64,000 bases of DNA from Vibrio sinaloensis (GCF_000808535.1 NZ_JWLV01000001.1:186001-250000), one strand, 5' to 3'; shown: positions 1 to 9,672, counted from the first letter of the stretch. The notes: generated by a model from the letters alone, not told the origin. Numbers and translations: made by a program.

Positions 1-369
1 GCAAAACGACAGGGTATTAGCACTACGGTTGGCTATGGAGAGCACTTCAATCGTGACAGCGGTAAACGCGTCCTTGAACAATGGATAGCTAATGATGATC
101 TGCCAGATGCGTTGATTACAACGTCATACACGCTTTTAGAAGGCGTACTTGATGTCCTATTAGAATGCCCAGAGCTGGTTGGAAAACTAAAAATTGCCAC
201 ATTTGGTGACAACCGACTGCTGGATTTCCTGCCCGTGAAAATCAATTCGTTGCCGCAACAGTTTGAATTAATCGCGGACAGCGCAATGGCATTGGCCTTG
301 AACGCGGCATCAAAACGCTACCAATCAGGCATAGAGTTGATACCGAGAAAGATTGTTGTCAGAGGGTAA
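1..369 (+). CDS. cra: Cra/FruR catabolite repressor-activator, C-terminal part (5' end outside window)
   Basis: The frame is open from base 1 and reads through to a TAA at 367-369, so this is the last ~122 residues of a longer protein. The segment has the periplasmic-binding-like fold typical of LacI-family effector domains, and residues such as TTSYTLLEGVLDVL and the FGDNRLLDFLP stretch match the C-terminus of Cra (FruR). Cra is a cytoplasmic LacI-type regulator that responds to fructose-1-phosphate or fructose-1,6-bisphosphate and controls the fru operon and central carbon flow. The DNA-binding half lies upstream of the window, so function is assigned from the effector domain only. Confidence 0.85.
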   Translation, partial: AKRQGISTTVGYGEHFNRDSGKRVLEQWIANDDLPDALITTSYTLLEGVLDVLLECPELVGKLKIATFGDNRLLDFLPVKINSLPQQFELIADSAMALALNAASKRYQSGIELIPRKIVVRG

Positions 370-378
370 AATAGTAAA

Positions 379-396
379 ACCCAGCCGAGGCTGGGT
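379..396. terminator. Hairpin between convergent cra and OMP gene
   Basis: An eight-base inverted repeat (ACCCAGCC / GGCTGGGT) lies between the two convergent stop codons. Short T-rich sequence follows on the minus strand, so it probably serves the minus-strand gene best. Confidence 0.6.
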
Positions 397-414
397 GCAT
401 TCAAAATTGAGTGC

Positions 415-933
415 TTACAGTTGGAAGCGGACCGACATGGTCACTTGCGGTCCGTACAAGCCGTTGTTGCGAGTTTCCGCTGATAGTGAAAGCTGTTCTG
501 TAGAATGGAAACGAACCCCCGCGTGAAAAACTGAAGCGCTGCCGTTACGACCCAGTCTCGCAGTCGCTTCAATTTGATCGGTTAACCAGATTCGCGTACC
601 GATATTCATTTCTGTTTGTGAGCGGTTATCTCGACTTGAATCATCAGGAAAATCGACATAGTGAATCAAGAGTTGACCGTAAATATCAGCAAACTGAGAG
701 ATAGGACCATTAAAGCCAACGCCGCCTGCGACGTCGTAATCGCCCTCAAACTGTGAATCAACGCGAGCGATTAAGTGAGAGTTCTCAGTAAGAAACGTAC
801 TGACTTCCAGACCAGTGCTCTCTGGTCCAATTGACGTACGTAACTCTCCGTAGGTGTAATTAAAGTTATTGGCTTGTGCCACTCCGGTTAGGCCAGCACA
901 TGCAATAGCGCTCGCGATGATAAACTTTTTCAA
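415..933 (-). CDS. Small outer-membrane beta-barrel protein
   Basis: A 172-residue protein with a clear Sec signal peptide (MKKFIIASAIACAGLTGVAQA, cleavage after AQA). The mature part alternates polar and hydrophobic residues, is rich in aromatic residues and ends in RFQL with a terminal hydrophobic residue, as expected for an outer-membrane barrel of about eight strands. I do not recognise a named family and assign no transport activity. It is monocistronic, converging on cra across a hairpin. Its short length is more like OmpX/OmpW-type barrels than trimeric porins. Confidence 0.65.
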   Translation of the reverse strand: MKKFIIASAIACAGLTGVAQANNFNYTYGELRTSIGPESTGLEVSTFLTENSHLIARVDSQFEGDYDVAGGVGFNGPISQFADIYGQLLIHYVDFPDDSSRDNRSQTEMNIGTRIWLTDQIEATARLGRNGSASVFHAGVRFHSTEQLSLSAETRNNGLYGPQVTMSVRFQL

Positions 934-1027
934 AGCAGTCTCCGACTTACATCAATTTTTTGACTCTGCAATTTGCAAGCAATATACACGCCAAATACTA
1001 ACGTAATTGTCGGATAATGAAACACTT

Positions 1028-1399
1028 TTACAAAATTTGAATGTGTTCTACTTCAATTTCTGGGTGTTTACCGCCTTCGTATTCACCAAATAAACGGACC
1101 TTAGTCGTTTCATTGATTGATTCATTCAACCGAACGTCGTCATCGAGCTCGATCGTCATCTCTGATTGACCATCACTGAACACAAACTCATCTTTACTTA
1201 CCTGACGAATAAGAAAACCTTCGACCACAACTTCTTTGTCTCTGAACGATTTCTGTGCCAATAGAGTATCCAAAGAAACCGTCTCTACAGGCCCTGCGTA
1301 GTTGATAGATGTTTGATCTTTGTCGCCATGAGCAAATGCCATGCTCGGAACAATGAAGGCAACAGCGGTAAGTGCAATTAGGGGTGATTTAATTTTCAT
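1028..1399 (-). CDS. YgiW/YdeI-family periplasmic OB-fold stress protein
   Basis: The start was set at the ATG at 1397-1399 because GAGGATTAAGC lies just upstream on the minus strand and the resulting protein begins with a normal signal peptide (MKIKSPLIALTAVAFIVPSMAFA). A longer frame to 1477 lacks these features. The mature ~100 residues contain the bacterial OB-fold (BOF) pattern: a VETVSLDTLL lead-in, VVVEGFLIRQV, a DEFVFSDG strand and a final EIEVEHIQIL strand. Family members are periplasmic and linked to oxidative, cationic or acid stress tolerance. The gene is divergent from cobQ, and the intergenic region holds a Fur-like palindrome. Confidence 0.7.
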   Translation of the reverse strand: MKIKSPLIALTAVAFIVPSMAFAHGDKDQTSINYAGPVETVSLDTLLAQKSFRDKEVVVEGFLIRQVSKDEFVFSDGQSEMTIELDDDVRLNESINETTKVRLFGEYEGGKHPEIEVEHIQIL

Positions 1400-1533
1400 G
1401 CTTAATCCTCGATATGGTTGGTGCATAGCGTAATTAAACACAAACTCGGTTGAACTGATGCTGAGTACAGCATTCATATTCGATTCATTATTGAGTATTA
1501 GGTTCTAAAACCGCTATTATCACGGTTTAAATC

Positions 1534-1548
1534 AGATAATTATCATCA
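1534..1548. promoter_or_regulatory. Fur-box-like palindrome upstream of cobQ
   Basis: The sequence AGATAAT-T-ATCATCA matches the 7-1-7 Fur core TGATAAT-N-ATTATCA at 12 of 14 positions. It ends 8 bases before the cobQ ATG, where the ribosome binding site would sit, and it lies within the divergent promoter region of the OB-fold gene. The match is by eye; regulation is inferred. Confidence 0.4.
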
Positions 1549-1556
1549 ACAACATT

Positions 1557-3020
1557 ATGCAGTCGACCAACAGAGCACTTATGGTGCAGGGCACAACCTC
1601 CGATGCAGGCAAAAGTGTACTAGTGGCAGCTTTATGCCGCGTACTGGCACGACGTGGAGTGAAGGTCGCCCCGTTCAAGCCTCAGAATATGGCCTTAAAC
1701 AGTGCTGTTACGGCAGACGGCGGCGAAATAGGGCGAGCTCAGTATGTTCAAGCCATTGCTGCAGGCATCTCACCTCATGTTGATATGAACCCTGTATTAT
1801 TAAAACCTTGTACCGATACTGGCGCTCAAGTCATCATTCAAGGCAAAGCTGTCGCAGATATGAATGCCATAGGCTATCAAAGCTACAAGCAGTTCGCGCT
1901 TCCCTATGTGCTTGAGTCTTTTGAACGATTGCAATCTCACTTTGAAACCGTAGTTATTGAAGGTGCGGGTAGCCCAGCTGAAGTGAACCTCAGAGAGAAT
2001 GATATCGCAAACATGGGATTTGCAGAGTGTGCCGACACCCCTGTGATCATTATCGCTGATATTGATAAAGGCGGCGTATTTGCTCATCTTTACGGAACGT
2101 TGGCTTTGTTATCAGAATCGGAACAACAGCGTGTTATCGGGTTTGTTATTAATCGCTTTCGTGGTGACCTCTCTCTTTTAAAGCCCGGATTAAAGTGGTT
2201 GGAAGAAAAAACAGGTAAGCCTGTACTCGGCGTTTTACCTTATCTGCATGGTTTTGATCTTGAGGCGGAAGATGCCATCAACCCTGAACAAGTGAAAGGT
2301 GAACACGCAAAACTCAATGTTGCGATTCCAGTGCTGCCTCGCATTAGCAACCATACTGATTTTGATGTACTCCGCAGTCATCCAGATGTTAACGTCAACT
2401 TTGTTGGTCCGGGTCATTCACTTAGCAATTGCGATCTGATCATTTTACCCGGCTCAAAAGCGGTACGTGCTGATTTAGAATTTCTGCGTCAACAAGGTTG
2501 GGACAGGGATATAAAACGCCACCTTCGCTATGGTGGCAAGGTGATAGGTATCTGTGGCGGCTATCAAATGCTAGGTGAAAGTATCAGTGACCCTCACGGT
2601 ATCGAAAGTGAGCCAGGCACATCGGCCGGACTCGGGTACTTACCAGTCTCTACTGAACTGGCAAAAAACAAAACACTAACCAACATGCAGGGCACACTGA
2701 CGTTAAATGGTGCGACAGTTCCTATTTCCGGATACGAAATTCATGCTGGAGTAACAATCTCGAACACGCATTCTCCCGTCACGTTCACGAATGGCGTACC
2801 AGACGGTGCGATCAGCGAATGCAATCAAGTCTTTGGGTCTTATCTCCATGGGTTGTTTGACCAACCTGAAGTGATTCCACTCATCACCAAATGGATGGGG
2901 ATCGGAGAAGTAAAAACTGTCGATCACAAACAAAACCAAGAGAACGCCATCAATCGAATTGCAGATGCGGTTGAAGAGCACCTCGACTTAAATACTCTAT
3001 GGCCAACAATGGGCTTTTAA
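1557..3020 (+). CDS. cobQ: Cobyric acid synthase (adenosylcobyrinic acid a,c-diamide amidase)
   Basis: A 487-residue protein that matches CobQ/CbiP in length and domain order. The N-terminal ATPase-like domain has the P-loop GTTSDAGKS at about residues 12-20. The C-terminal class I glutamine-amidotransferase-like domain has nucleophile Cys333 in GICGGYQML. The enzyme amidates four side chains of adenosylcobyrinic acid using glutamine and ATP. Other cobalamin genes are not adjacent; instead the stop codon is 4 bases from modA, so cobQ and modABC probably form one operon. No clear ribosome binding site precedes the ATG at 1557, and an alternative start is the ATG at 1581 (MVQGTTSD). Confidence 0.93.
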   Translation: MQSTNRALMVQGTTSDAGKSVLVAALCRVLARRGVKVAPFKPQNMALNSAVTADGGEIGRAQYVQAIAAGISPHVDMNPVLLKPCTDTGAQVIIQGKAVADMNAIGYQSYKQFALPYVLESFERLQSHFETVVIEGAGSPAEVNLRENDIANMGFAECADTPVIIIADIDKGGVFAHLYGTLALLSESEQQRVIGFVINRFRGDLSLLKPGLKWLEEKTGKPVLGVLPYLHGFDLEAEDAINPEQVKGEHAKLNVAIPVLPRISNHTDFDVLRSHPDVNVNFVGPGHSLSNCDLIILPGSKAVRADLEFLRQQGWDRDIKRHLRYGGKVIGICGGYQMLGESISDPHGIESEPGTSAGLGYLPVSTELAKNKTLTNMQGTLTLNGATVPISGYEIHAGVTISNTHSPVTFTNGVPDGAISECNQVFGSYLHGLFDQPEVIPLITKWMGIGEVKTVDHKQNQENAINRIADAVEEHLDLNTLWPTMGF

Positions 3021-3024
3021 TCGC

Positions 3025-3771
3025 ATGAACTTTATACCGACCATCACTGTGGCCATATTGGCGATTATTAGTATCAGCGCAAACGCAGCGGATAAGCTAA
3101 GAGTCTATGCGGCGTCGTCCATGACCAGTGCACTGACACAAATCGCCGAACAATTTGAAAAAAATAATGATATAGACGTAACCCTAATTTTGGGAGGCAG
3201 CTCGTCGCTCGCCCGTCAATTGGTCAATGGGGCACCTGGCGATGTGTTTATCTCCGCTAACGACAAATGGATGGACTACGTCGTTAAAACCAACAGCTTA
3301 AACAGTGACGCCGTCACAAGTATTGCAAGCAATCGTCTGGTGGTCATCGCTCCAAAGGGCTCATCCACTCACTTAGAGGTTGGCGATACGCAATCTTGGC
3401 GAAACGCACTCGGGAATAGTCGCCTTGCTATTGGTCAAACCAACGCTGTCCCAGCAGGCATCTATGCAAAACAGGCGTTAGAAAACTTAGGTCAATGGGA
3501 GTTCCTAAAAGGGTACCTAGCTCCAACAAGCAATGTCCGTATCGCGCTGACGCTCGTTGAAAGACAAGAGGCACCACTTGGTATCGTCTATCATACCGAT
3601 GCACTTTCTAGTGACGGTGTAACATTAATCACAACCCTTGATTCATCGTTACATAGCCCGATTAGCTACCCCGCAATAGAGTTGCGTAGCACGCCCCAAT
3701 CCACTGAGTTTCTTCGTTACTTAAAAAGCGAAGACGCCAAAGCCATTTTGCACAAACATGGATTTCAATAG
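3025..3771 (+). CDS. modA: Molybdate ABC transporter, periplasmic binding protein
   Basis: A 248-residue type II periplasmic binding protein with a signal peptide (MNFIPTITVAILAIISISANA). The first mature strand LRVYAASSMTSAL is the ModA signature carrying oxyanion-binding serines, followed by LILGGSSSLARQLVNGAPGDVFIS. It captures molybdate (or tungstate) in the periplasm and delivers it to ModB. It sits 4 bases downstream of cobQ and 9 bases upstream of modB. Molybdenum import is relevant here because the window also encodes the molybdoenzyme NapA. Confidence 0.95.
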   Translation: MNFIPTITVAILAIISISANAADKLRVYAASSMTSALTQIAEQFEKNNDIDVTLILGGSSSLARQLVNGAPGDVFISANDKWMDYVVKTNSLNSDAVTSIASNRLVVIAPKGSSTHLEVGDTQSWRNALGNSRLAIGQTNAVPAGIYAKQALENLGQWEFLKGYLAPTSNVRIALTLVERQEAPLGIVYHTDALSSDGVTLITTLDSSLHSPISYPAIELRSTPQSTEFLRYLKSEDAKAILHKHGFQ

Positions 3772-3780
3772 GAGCAACGC

Positions 3781-4470
3781 GTGCTATCTGATTACGAACT
3801 TGAAGCATTGATGCTCAGCTTAAAAGTTGCCATGTACTCTGTGCTTTGGTTAATCCCTATCGGTATCTTTTTCGCTTGGGTTCTGGCCAAAAAGCAGTTT
3901 GTTGGCAAGAGCCTAGTCGATAGTTTTATCCATCTTCCCCTTGTTCTACCTCCGGTTGTTATTGGCTACTTGCTGTTAATCACGTTAGGGCGTCAAGGCG
4001 TATTGGGTCAGTGGCTCTATAACGCGTTAGGTGTCTCGTTCTCATTCAGTTGGAAAGGCGCGGTCGTTGCTTGTCTTGTTGTTTCATTGCCACTAATGGT
4101 GCGTTCAGTACGTCTTAGTTTGGAAAATGTTGATACTAAATTAGAGCAAGCAGCAGCAACGCTTGGCGCGTCTCCATTAAAGGTGTTTTTTACCATTACA
4201 TTGCCATTAACAGTGCCGGGCATCATCACTGGTACGATGCTTTCCTTTGCGAGAAGCCTAGGGGAGTTTGGTGCGACCATAAGCTTTGTCTCCAATATTC
4301 CTGGAGAAACACAAACAATCCCTCTTGCGATGTACAGTTTCATTGAAACGCCGGGATCAGAAATGGAAGCGATGCGTTTGTGTGTCATTTCTATAGTGAT
4401 TGCGTTGGCATCAATGATTGCTTCAGAGGCCTTGACGCGCTTTAGCTCTAAGCGTTTAGGTGGACGTTAG
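3781..4470 (+). CDS. modB: Molybdate ABC transporter permease
   Basis: A 229-residue inner-membrane permease with about five hydrophobic segments and the cytoplasmic EAA loop ([21 protein letters not shown] region, about residues 121-141) that docks onto the ATPase. The C-terminal [15 protein letters not shown] is typical of ModB. The GTG start at 3781 is preceded by TAGGAGCAACGC, a good ribosome binding site. Its stop lies one base before the ATG of modC, so the two are probably translationally coupled. Confidence 0.95.
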   Translation: MLSDYELEALMLSLKVAMYSVLWLIPIGIFFAWVLAKKQFVGKSLVDSFIHLPLVLPPVVIGYLLLITLGRQGVLGQWLYNALGVSFSFSWKGAVVACLVVSLPLMVRSVRLSLENVDTKLEQAAATLGASPLKVFFTITLPLTVPGIITGTMLSFARSLGEFGATISFVSNIPGETQTIPLAMYSFIETPGSEMEAMRLCVISIVIALASMIASEALTRFSSKRLGGR

Positions 4471-4471
4471 T

Positions 4472-5569
4472 ATGACGATCTTAATTCAATATAAACAAAC
4501 GCTGGGCGAACAACACTTTGACATCGACCTTAGGTTGCCCGCAAAGGGGATCACTGCTGTTTTCGGTCGCTCGGGAGCCGGAAAAACATCACTGATCAAT
4601 GTTGTTGCTGGACTCGCTCAGCCCAGCAGCGGTCATATCTCCATCAATGGCAAGGTGCTTTACGATTCAATTCAAAAGTTGAACGTTCCCACTCATCGAC
4701 GCAATATCGGTTATGTTTTTCAAGAGGCCAGGCTGTTTCCGCATTTTAGTGTTAAAGGTAATCTGAAATACGGCTGTAAAGCTCCAGACGATGACTATTT
4801 TCAATCGGTCGTATCGTTGCTTGCGTTAACGCCATTACTTGACCGTTTACCCAATCAGCTTTCTGGGGGAGAGAGGCAGCGGGTAGCTATCGGCAGAGCG
4901 TTACTCTCTAAACCCGATTTATTGTTGATGGATGAACCACTGGCTTCCTTAGATCTTCCACGAAAGCGCGAGGTGTTGCCGTTTCTAGAGCAACTTTCTA
5001 ACACGGTCGACGTACCAATATTGTATGTATCTCATAGCCTAAATGAGGTCCTGAGGCTTGCAGAGAATATGGTGGTCATTGACCAAGGTAAAGTGGCAGC
5101 GAGCGGCACGTTAGAGCAGGTTTGGGCGTCGCAAGCAATGACACCGTGGCAGTCTTTTTCAGAGCAAAGTTCGCTGTTTCAGGCTGTCATTGCTGAGCAC
5201 AATCATGACTACGCACTTTCACGTGTTCAACTTGCCCCTGAAGTTAGTCTTTGGGTGCAAAAAATTGATGGTCATGTCGGTGACAGCGTCAGGCTGCAAG
5301 TAAGATCAAACGATGTGTCCTTAGTGTTAGAAAAGCCTACAAAGACTTCAATCAGGAACATTATTAGCGCAACGATTGAATCGATAGAGACTTTGCAGCA
5401 CGGTGATAAGCAAAGTGTGTCGGTGAGCGTTAAATTAGCGCCGGAGTGCCGATTGGTGGCAACAATCACTGCATGGGCAAGGGATGACTTGGGATTGAAG
5501 CCAGGAATGCCCGTCTATGTGCAAATCAAAGGGGTGAGCGTGACTCAAAAAGACGTTGTTGTCGCATAA
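4472..5569 (+). CDS. modC: Molybdate ABC transporter ATP-binding protein
   Basis: The start is placed at ATG 4472 (MTILIQYKQ) rather than the upstream GTG, because AGGTGG lies about 8 bases ahead of it. The 365-residue protein has Walker [10 protein letters not shown] (about residues 31-39), the ABC signature LSGGERQR, Walker B LLLMDEP and the H-loop histidine in YVSHSLNEV. The last ~70 residues form a TOBE/Mop-like domain that in ModC binds oxyanion and tunes transport. It energises ModAB-dependent molybdate import. A strong bidirectional hairpin follows the stop. Confidence 0.95.
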   Translation: MTILIQYKQTLGEQHFDIDLRLPAKGITAVFGRSGAGKTSLINVVAGLAQPSSGHISINGKVLYDSIQKLNVPTHRRNIGYVFQEARLFPHFSVKGNLKYGCKAPDDDYFQSVVSLLALTPLLDRLPNQLSGGERQRVAIGRALLSKPDLLLMDEPLASLDLPRKREVLPFLEQLSNTVDVPILYVSHSLNEVLRLAENMVVIDQGKVAASGTLEQVWASQAMTPWQSFSEQSSLFQAVIAEHNHDYALSRVQLAPEVSLWVQKIDGHVGDSVRLQVRSNDVSLVLEKPTKTSIRNIISATIESIETLQHGDKQSVSVSVKLAPECRLVATITAWARDDLGLKPGMPVYVQIKGVSVTQKDVVVA

Positions 5570-5571
5570 AA

Positions 5572-5592
5572 AACGCCGCATTGAGCGGCGTT
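5572..5592. terminator. Bidirectional terminator, modC / hypothetical gene
   Basis: An eight-base GC-rich stem (AACGCCGC / GCGGCGTT) with a five-base loop. A-rich sequence lies on one side and T-rich on the other, placed exactly between convergent stop codons. Confidence 0.85.
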
Positions 5593-5599
5593 GTTTGTA

Positions 5600-6037
5600 T
5601 TACTTAGCGAATACATCCGTGAAGTCACGCTTCAAAATAGGGTCGCGACGCGCTTTTTTAATTTGCTTAACCATATCTTTAACGCAGTTGTGTAGAACTT
5701 GATCAAGCAACTGAGCACGGTACTCTTCTTTTTGCTCTTCAGTCATCCCTTCCGGTAGGTTCAGAGTTGGGAACTCTTCCATGACATTTAGACCTGCGAA
5801 CGCCTGACTCACAGAAATCAGTGCGTGAAACTGCTCAAAATTATCAAGAACGTTTTGTGCACTCTTTGGAAGCTCATTCCATGCTTCTCTTACTGCATCT
5901 TCCGATACTTCGTGGATTGACGTTACCATATAGTGCATAGCTTCTGGTACTTCATCAAATTCAATTACTTGGCGAAGTTCTGCAGAAACCGTGGCAAGAT
6001 CGACAGTTTGTTGCTCTGTTTGATTAACGTCAGACAT
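5600..6037 (-). CDS. Conserved hypothetical, probably DUF3069 family
   Basis: A 145-residue acidic, predicted all-helical cytoplasmic protein without signal peptide or membrane segment. It resembles the Vibrio DUF3069 proteins as I remember them; that match needs a profile search. The central part (SVSQAFAGLNVMEEFPTLN) is followed by a charged segment GMTEEQKEEYRAQLLDQVLHN. No catalytic motif is evident and I assign no function. It is divergent from the response-regulator diguanylate cyclase gene and is followed by a shared terminator with modC. Confidence 0.6.
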   Translation of the reverse strand: MSDVNQTEQQTVDLATVSAELRQVIEFDEVPEAMHYMVTSIHEVSEDAVREAWNELPKSAQNVLDNFEQFHALISVSQAFAGLNVMEEFPTLNLPEGMTEEQKEEYRAQLLDQVLHNCVKDMVKQIKKARRDPILKRDFTDVFAK

Positions 6038-6167
6038 TATAATTTTCTCTTAAAAGTGTGTATGTGACGGCGCTATCGTAAAAAACTGTCGATAAAAGTC
6101 AACCATAGTTGGCTCAATTCAATGAGGTGACGTATGATTTGGATATGCCCTACGCGAAATATGGATA

Positions 6168-7136
6168 GTGACTGATAGAATGATCCAAGCCTCTGGATCG
6201 TCAATGAAAATTCTTCTTGTTGACGACGTTCAAATGGAAAGAATGCAATTAGCCATTCGATTAAAGCAACTCGGTCACACGGTCGAGATGGCAAGTTCTG
6301 GAACCCAAGCTCTTGAGATATACCCCAGCTTCGAGCCTGAGCTTGTGCTACTTGATGTATCTATGCCTAACATGAACGGTTTTGAACTATCGGAAAAAAT
6401 TCGACAGCGACATCCAGATTGGGTGCCGATTATCTTTTTGAGTAGTCACGATGAACCAACAATGATCGCCAAAGCGATAGAAGCGGGTGGGGATGACTAT
6501 CTCATTAAACCCGTAGACAAAGTTGTGCTGAACTCAAAGCTCATTGCCATGCAGCGTATCGCGTTCATGCGACGTGAACTAAAGCAAAAATCTGTCGCTC
6601 TCGCTAAAGCCAATGAAGAGCTTGCCAAGCTTGCACAAGAAGACGGGCTAACCAAGGTCAAGAATCGCCGCTTTATTGATGAAAAACTTGAAGAGATGAT
6701 CGCCATTCACGGAAGGCACTCACTTCCACTCGGGATTATTTTACTCGATGTCGACAATTTCAAACTTTACAACGACAACTACGGTCATATCCAAGGTGAT
6801 AAGTGCTTAGTTTCGATTGCCAATGCCTTGTCTGAACTGTTTGTACGTAGTGGTGAAGTTGTTGGCCGTTATGGTGGGGAAGAGTTTGTGATCTTGCTCA
6901 GTCACACCGACAAAGATAAATTATGTAAAGACGCAGAGCGAATACAAAACAAACTCAAAGCATTGAATATAATCCATGATTTTAGCGACGCCGCACCACT
7001 CGTGACAGTGTCACAAGGTCTACTTCACCTGCAGCCCTCAGGCAAAGAAAACGTCGAGTCTTTGTATCAAAAGGTTGACACTGCGTTATACAAAGCCAAA
7101 CAAGCAGGTCGAAATTGTTTTAAATTGGCCAATTAA
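6168..7136 (+). CDS. Response regulator with GGDEF output (diguanylate cyclase)
   Basis: A receiver domain (about residues 13-130, MKILLVDD start, phosphoacceptor Asp in VLLDVSMPNMNG, conserved Lys in YLIKPVD) is joined by a coiled-coil linker (KQKSVALAKANEELAKLAQ) to a GGDEF domain with intact active site GRYGGEEF. It should make c-di-GMP under phosphorylation control; no kinase gene is adjacent. The allosteric I-site position reads RSGE instead of RxxD, so product inhibition may be weak. The GTG start at 6168 has no strong ribosome binding site; ATG 6180 or ATG 6204, where the receiver begins, are realistic alternatives. Confidence 0.88.
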   Translation: MTDRMIQASGSSMKILLVDDVQMERMQLAIRLKQLGHTVEMASSGTQALEIYPSFEPELVLLDVSMPNMNGFELSEKIRQRHPDWVPIIFLSSHDEPTMIAKAIEAGGDDYLIKPVDKVVLNSKLIAMQRIAFMRRELKQKSVALAKANEELAKLAQEDGLTKVKNRRFIDEKLEEMIAIHGRHSLPLGIILLDVDNFKLYNDNYGHIQGDKCLVSIANALSELFVRSGEVVGRYGGEEFVILLSHTDKDKLCKDAERIQNKLKALNIIHDFSDAAPLVTVSQGLLHLQPSGKENVESLYQKVDTALYKAKQAGRNCFKLAN

Positions 7137-7216
7137 CGGTTTTCTCGCTTGCGCAATGCAATGAAGATGGTTAATTTAGCTCAAAATTTTTTCTGTCGTT
7201 GCGCAACCTACCTAAC

Positions 7217-8206
7217 ATGAAATCTCAGCGCTTAACATACACTGCCTTAGTCTGCTCCCTCATACCTGTTATGTCCGCCAATGCCAAACAGGTAGACGCG
7301 TTTCGAAACTATCTGGAACAAGCCTTTGCAACGTCCATCGTTCTTACCGATAGTGACGTGTTTACACTCGGTATACATGATTTCGACCCAAACGATTGGT
7401 TTAACATGCAAAACGAGGACATAGGCTCAGAAGAATCCGTTCAGCTTCGCCAACAGATTGCCGCGACTACGCTCCCTTACACATTTGATCTCGCAGGTGA
7501 TAATGAAACGGGTAAACATCTGCTCTTTACACGCCTATCAGCGATACGTTCTGAGCAGGATTTCGAGGTTCCGTCGGTAGACATTAAAGATGTGAATGAT
7601 GAATATGTTGTTGGCGGATTCGTCGCCTACCGCTATCAATACAAGCTGAATGATCATTGGACACTCACTCCAGGGTTTGGCTTACACCTACAGTACTTTC
7701 GCAATAGTCATGATTATCGGAGCGACCTATCAGAGGAGTTCGTTAAACCTCAGTTAGATGGCGTGCTATTTAACACTAGCGCATGGGCCTTAAGCTACGA
7801 ACCACATGTGAAAGCGAAGTATCACAAAACTACCGAATGGGGCAGTTGGAACTTTTCTTCAACATTTCACTATTTCTACGGCTATGGTTGGGGCGAAGCA
7901 AACCACGGAGTCGTCGGACACCCTGAAGGGTGGTACATGGCAAATGGTGCAGACGTGTATTACAACGTCAGTCAACTCGGTGAGAGTGTTCAATCTGTCT
8001 ATGCAAGCTTGAGAAGAATCGAAATAGGCGGAGACACAAGTAAACCATTGGCAACGCCACACTATTATGAAGCGTCTTTGGGGTGGTTAATGACACCGCC
8101 TTTCCACACTGAGCTTATTGATAATGTTGGGATTGGACTCAACCTAAACTATGGCAGTGCGCTTAGGGGGGGAAGCATCGTCTTTTTCTTCAATCAGGTT
8201 GACTGA
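7217..8206 (+). CDS. Solitary outer-membrane autotransporter-like beta-barrel protein
   Basis: The start is placed at ATG 7217, which gives a signal peptide (MKSQRLTYTALVCSLIPVMSANA); a TTG six codons upstream is less likely. The mature ~305 residues are rich in aromatic residues and beta-strand pattern and end with a barrel-like segment GGSIVFFFNQVD. I believe it belongs to the Vibrio family called solitary outer membrane autotransporter beta-barrel domain, but this rests on memory. There is no passenger domain, so classical autotransport is not implied. It lies between two diguanylate cyclase genes. Confidence 0.6.
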   Translation: MKSQRLTYTALVCSLIPVMSANAKQVDAFRNYLEQAFATSIVLTDSDVFTLGIHDFDPNDWFNMQNEDIGSEESVQLRQQIAATTLPYTFDLAGDNETGKHLLFTRLSAIRSEQDFEVPSVDIKDVNDEYVVGGFVAYRYQYKLNDHWTLTPGFGLHLQYFRNSHDYRSDLSEEFVKPQLDGVLFNTSAWALSYEPHVKAKYHKTTEWGSWNFSSTFHYFYGYGWGEANHGVVGHPEGWYMANGADVYYNVSQLGESVQSVYASLRRIEIGGDTSKPLATPHYYEASLGWLMTPPFHTELIDNVGIGLNLNYGSALRGGSIVFFFNQVD

Positions 8207-8224
8207 ATCGTTCACTCATTGCTG

Positions 8225-9460
8225 TTAACTCAAACACACTTGATTGCGTCCTGATTTTTTCGCTCGATATAGCGCCTCGTCAGCACACTTCATAACGGCT
8301 TTAACCTCTGACGTTTCTCGGCTATCGCAAACACCGATACTAATAGTGATTGTGACGACATCGCCATTTTTAGAGCCCTTACGCTTCTTTTGTCCCGCTT
8401 TATGGTCTTTAGGGCGAGTATCTTGATCTCTCAAGACCATTTCATAGGATTCGATACTAGCGCGTAAGATCTCTAAATGATCCCGTGCTTGGTCCGCCCA
8501 TTTCCCCTTAAACAACACGGTAAACTCTTCACCACCGTAACGATAAATCCGAGCGCCTCCGCCCACATGCTTCATTTTGCTTGCGACCAAGCGAAGCACA
8601 TCGTCTCCCGTATCATGACCGTAGGTATCGTTGAATGCTTTAAAGTGGTCAATGTCAATCATGGCAATAGTGTATTTTCTGCCTAGATATTTCAGATCAG
8701 TTTCTAAGGCTAATCGCCCTGGAATGTCTGTGAGCAAATCTTTGAACGCGAGTTCATAACTGGCAGAAAGCAGGTATATCAGTAATATCACGCCCGACAA
8801 TGAAAACATCATGCTCGAAATATAAGGAACATGAAAATAGACAAAAGTTACCGACGCGAGCAGAGCTGATGAGTAGATAACCGCGTCAATAATTCGATTT
8901 AAACTGGCAACACATATTGCGAAGGTCAATACAATAGCCAAAGAGTAAACGACTAATATAAAAGGAATTTTTGAGACATTCGACACGACAAAAAGGAAGG
9001 TATTGTTGATATTATCGAACCCGCCTTTCGAGAAATGGTCTAGAATCAGGTAACACCACCCGACGAGCAAGGCAAGAGTAACGAGATAAACCAAAAATGA
9101 TTTGGAAAACAGTACGTTATTTTTATGGCTGAATACTAACGCGAGTGCAACGGGGAGTATAAATGCAAGTAACGAAAGCTCTAAGATGGTTGTCCCTGAG
9201 GAAAGAGGCGATTGCAGTCGATTTTGGATAAACCAATAGGCACCGATCATCGCAACAGAACACATCGCAATTCGACTCTGCTTAAACGCATGTGATAGGG
9301 CAAAACAACAAAGAAATAACACGTAAGGCAGATTACTCAGTATACCCAAGTTAGATTGAGTAAAACCGATTGCAGAATCTAGTCCAAAGTAGATAAACGC
9401 CAGTAACATCAATGGAAACAGTAAACGAAACCAATGACTACTGACGATAGAAAATGACAT
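8225..9460 (-). CDS. Membrane-bound GGDEF diguanylate cyclase
   Basis: A 411-residue protein. Residues ~1-235 contain about seven to eight hydrophobic segments forming an integral-membrane sensor of unassigned type. The C-terminal domain has the GGDEF fold starting at LTDIPGRLALETDL, with metal site MIDIDHFKAFNDTYGHDTGD and active-site loop YRYGGEEF. The residues before GGEEF (GGGARIY) lack an RxxD inhibition site. A basic insertion rich in Lys/Arg (about residues 345-365, KAGQKKRKGSKNGD) lies inside the cyclase domain and is unusual. The gene is convergent with the barrel gene, only 18 bases apart. Confidence 0.9.
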   Translation of the reverse strand: MSFSIVSSHWFRLLFPLMLLAFIYFGLDSAIGFTQSNLGILSNLPYVLFLCCFALSHAFKQSRIAMCSVAMIGAYWFIQNRLQSPLSSGTTILELSLLAFILPVALALVFSHKNNVLFSKSFLVYLVTLALLVGWCYLILDHFSKGGFDNINNTFLFVVSNVSKIPFILVVYSLAIVLTFAICVASLNRIIDAVIYSSALLASVTFVYFHVPYISSMMFSLSGVILLIYLLSASYELAFKDLLTDIPGRLALETDLKYLGRKYTIAMIDIDHFKAFNDTYGHDTGDDVLRLVASKMKHVGGGARIYRYGGEEFTVLFKGKWADQARDHLEILRASIESYEMVLRDQDTRPKDHKAGQKKRKGSKNGDVVTITISIGVCDSRETSEVKAVMKCADEALYRAKKSGRNQVCLS

Positions 9461-9672
9461 TAAGTTGAGCCTAAGACTACTAATTAAAAGGTTAATATAC
9501 TCACTTAGAATACTTTGATTTGATGAATTTCCAAGCTTTTTACTAAACTAATAGATGAAAATTGTCTGTATGCGTGAATAATAACCAAAATCTATTAGTC
9601 AACGATGTACTAAGTTTGGCTCACACATAAAACACTCAACCAATAACAGGACGTTAATAGGAGTTACGGTTT

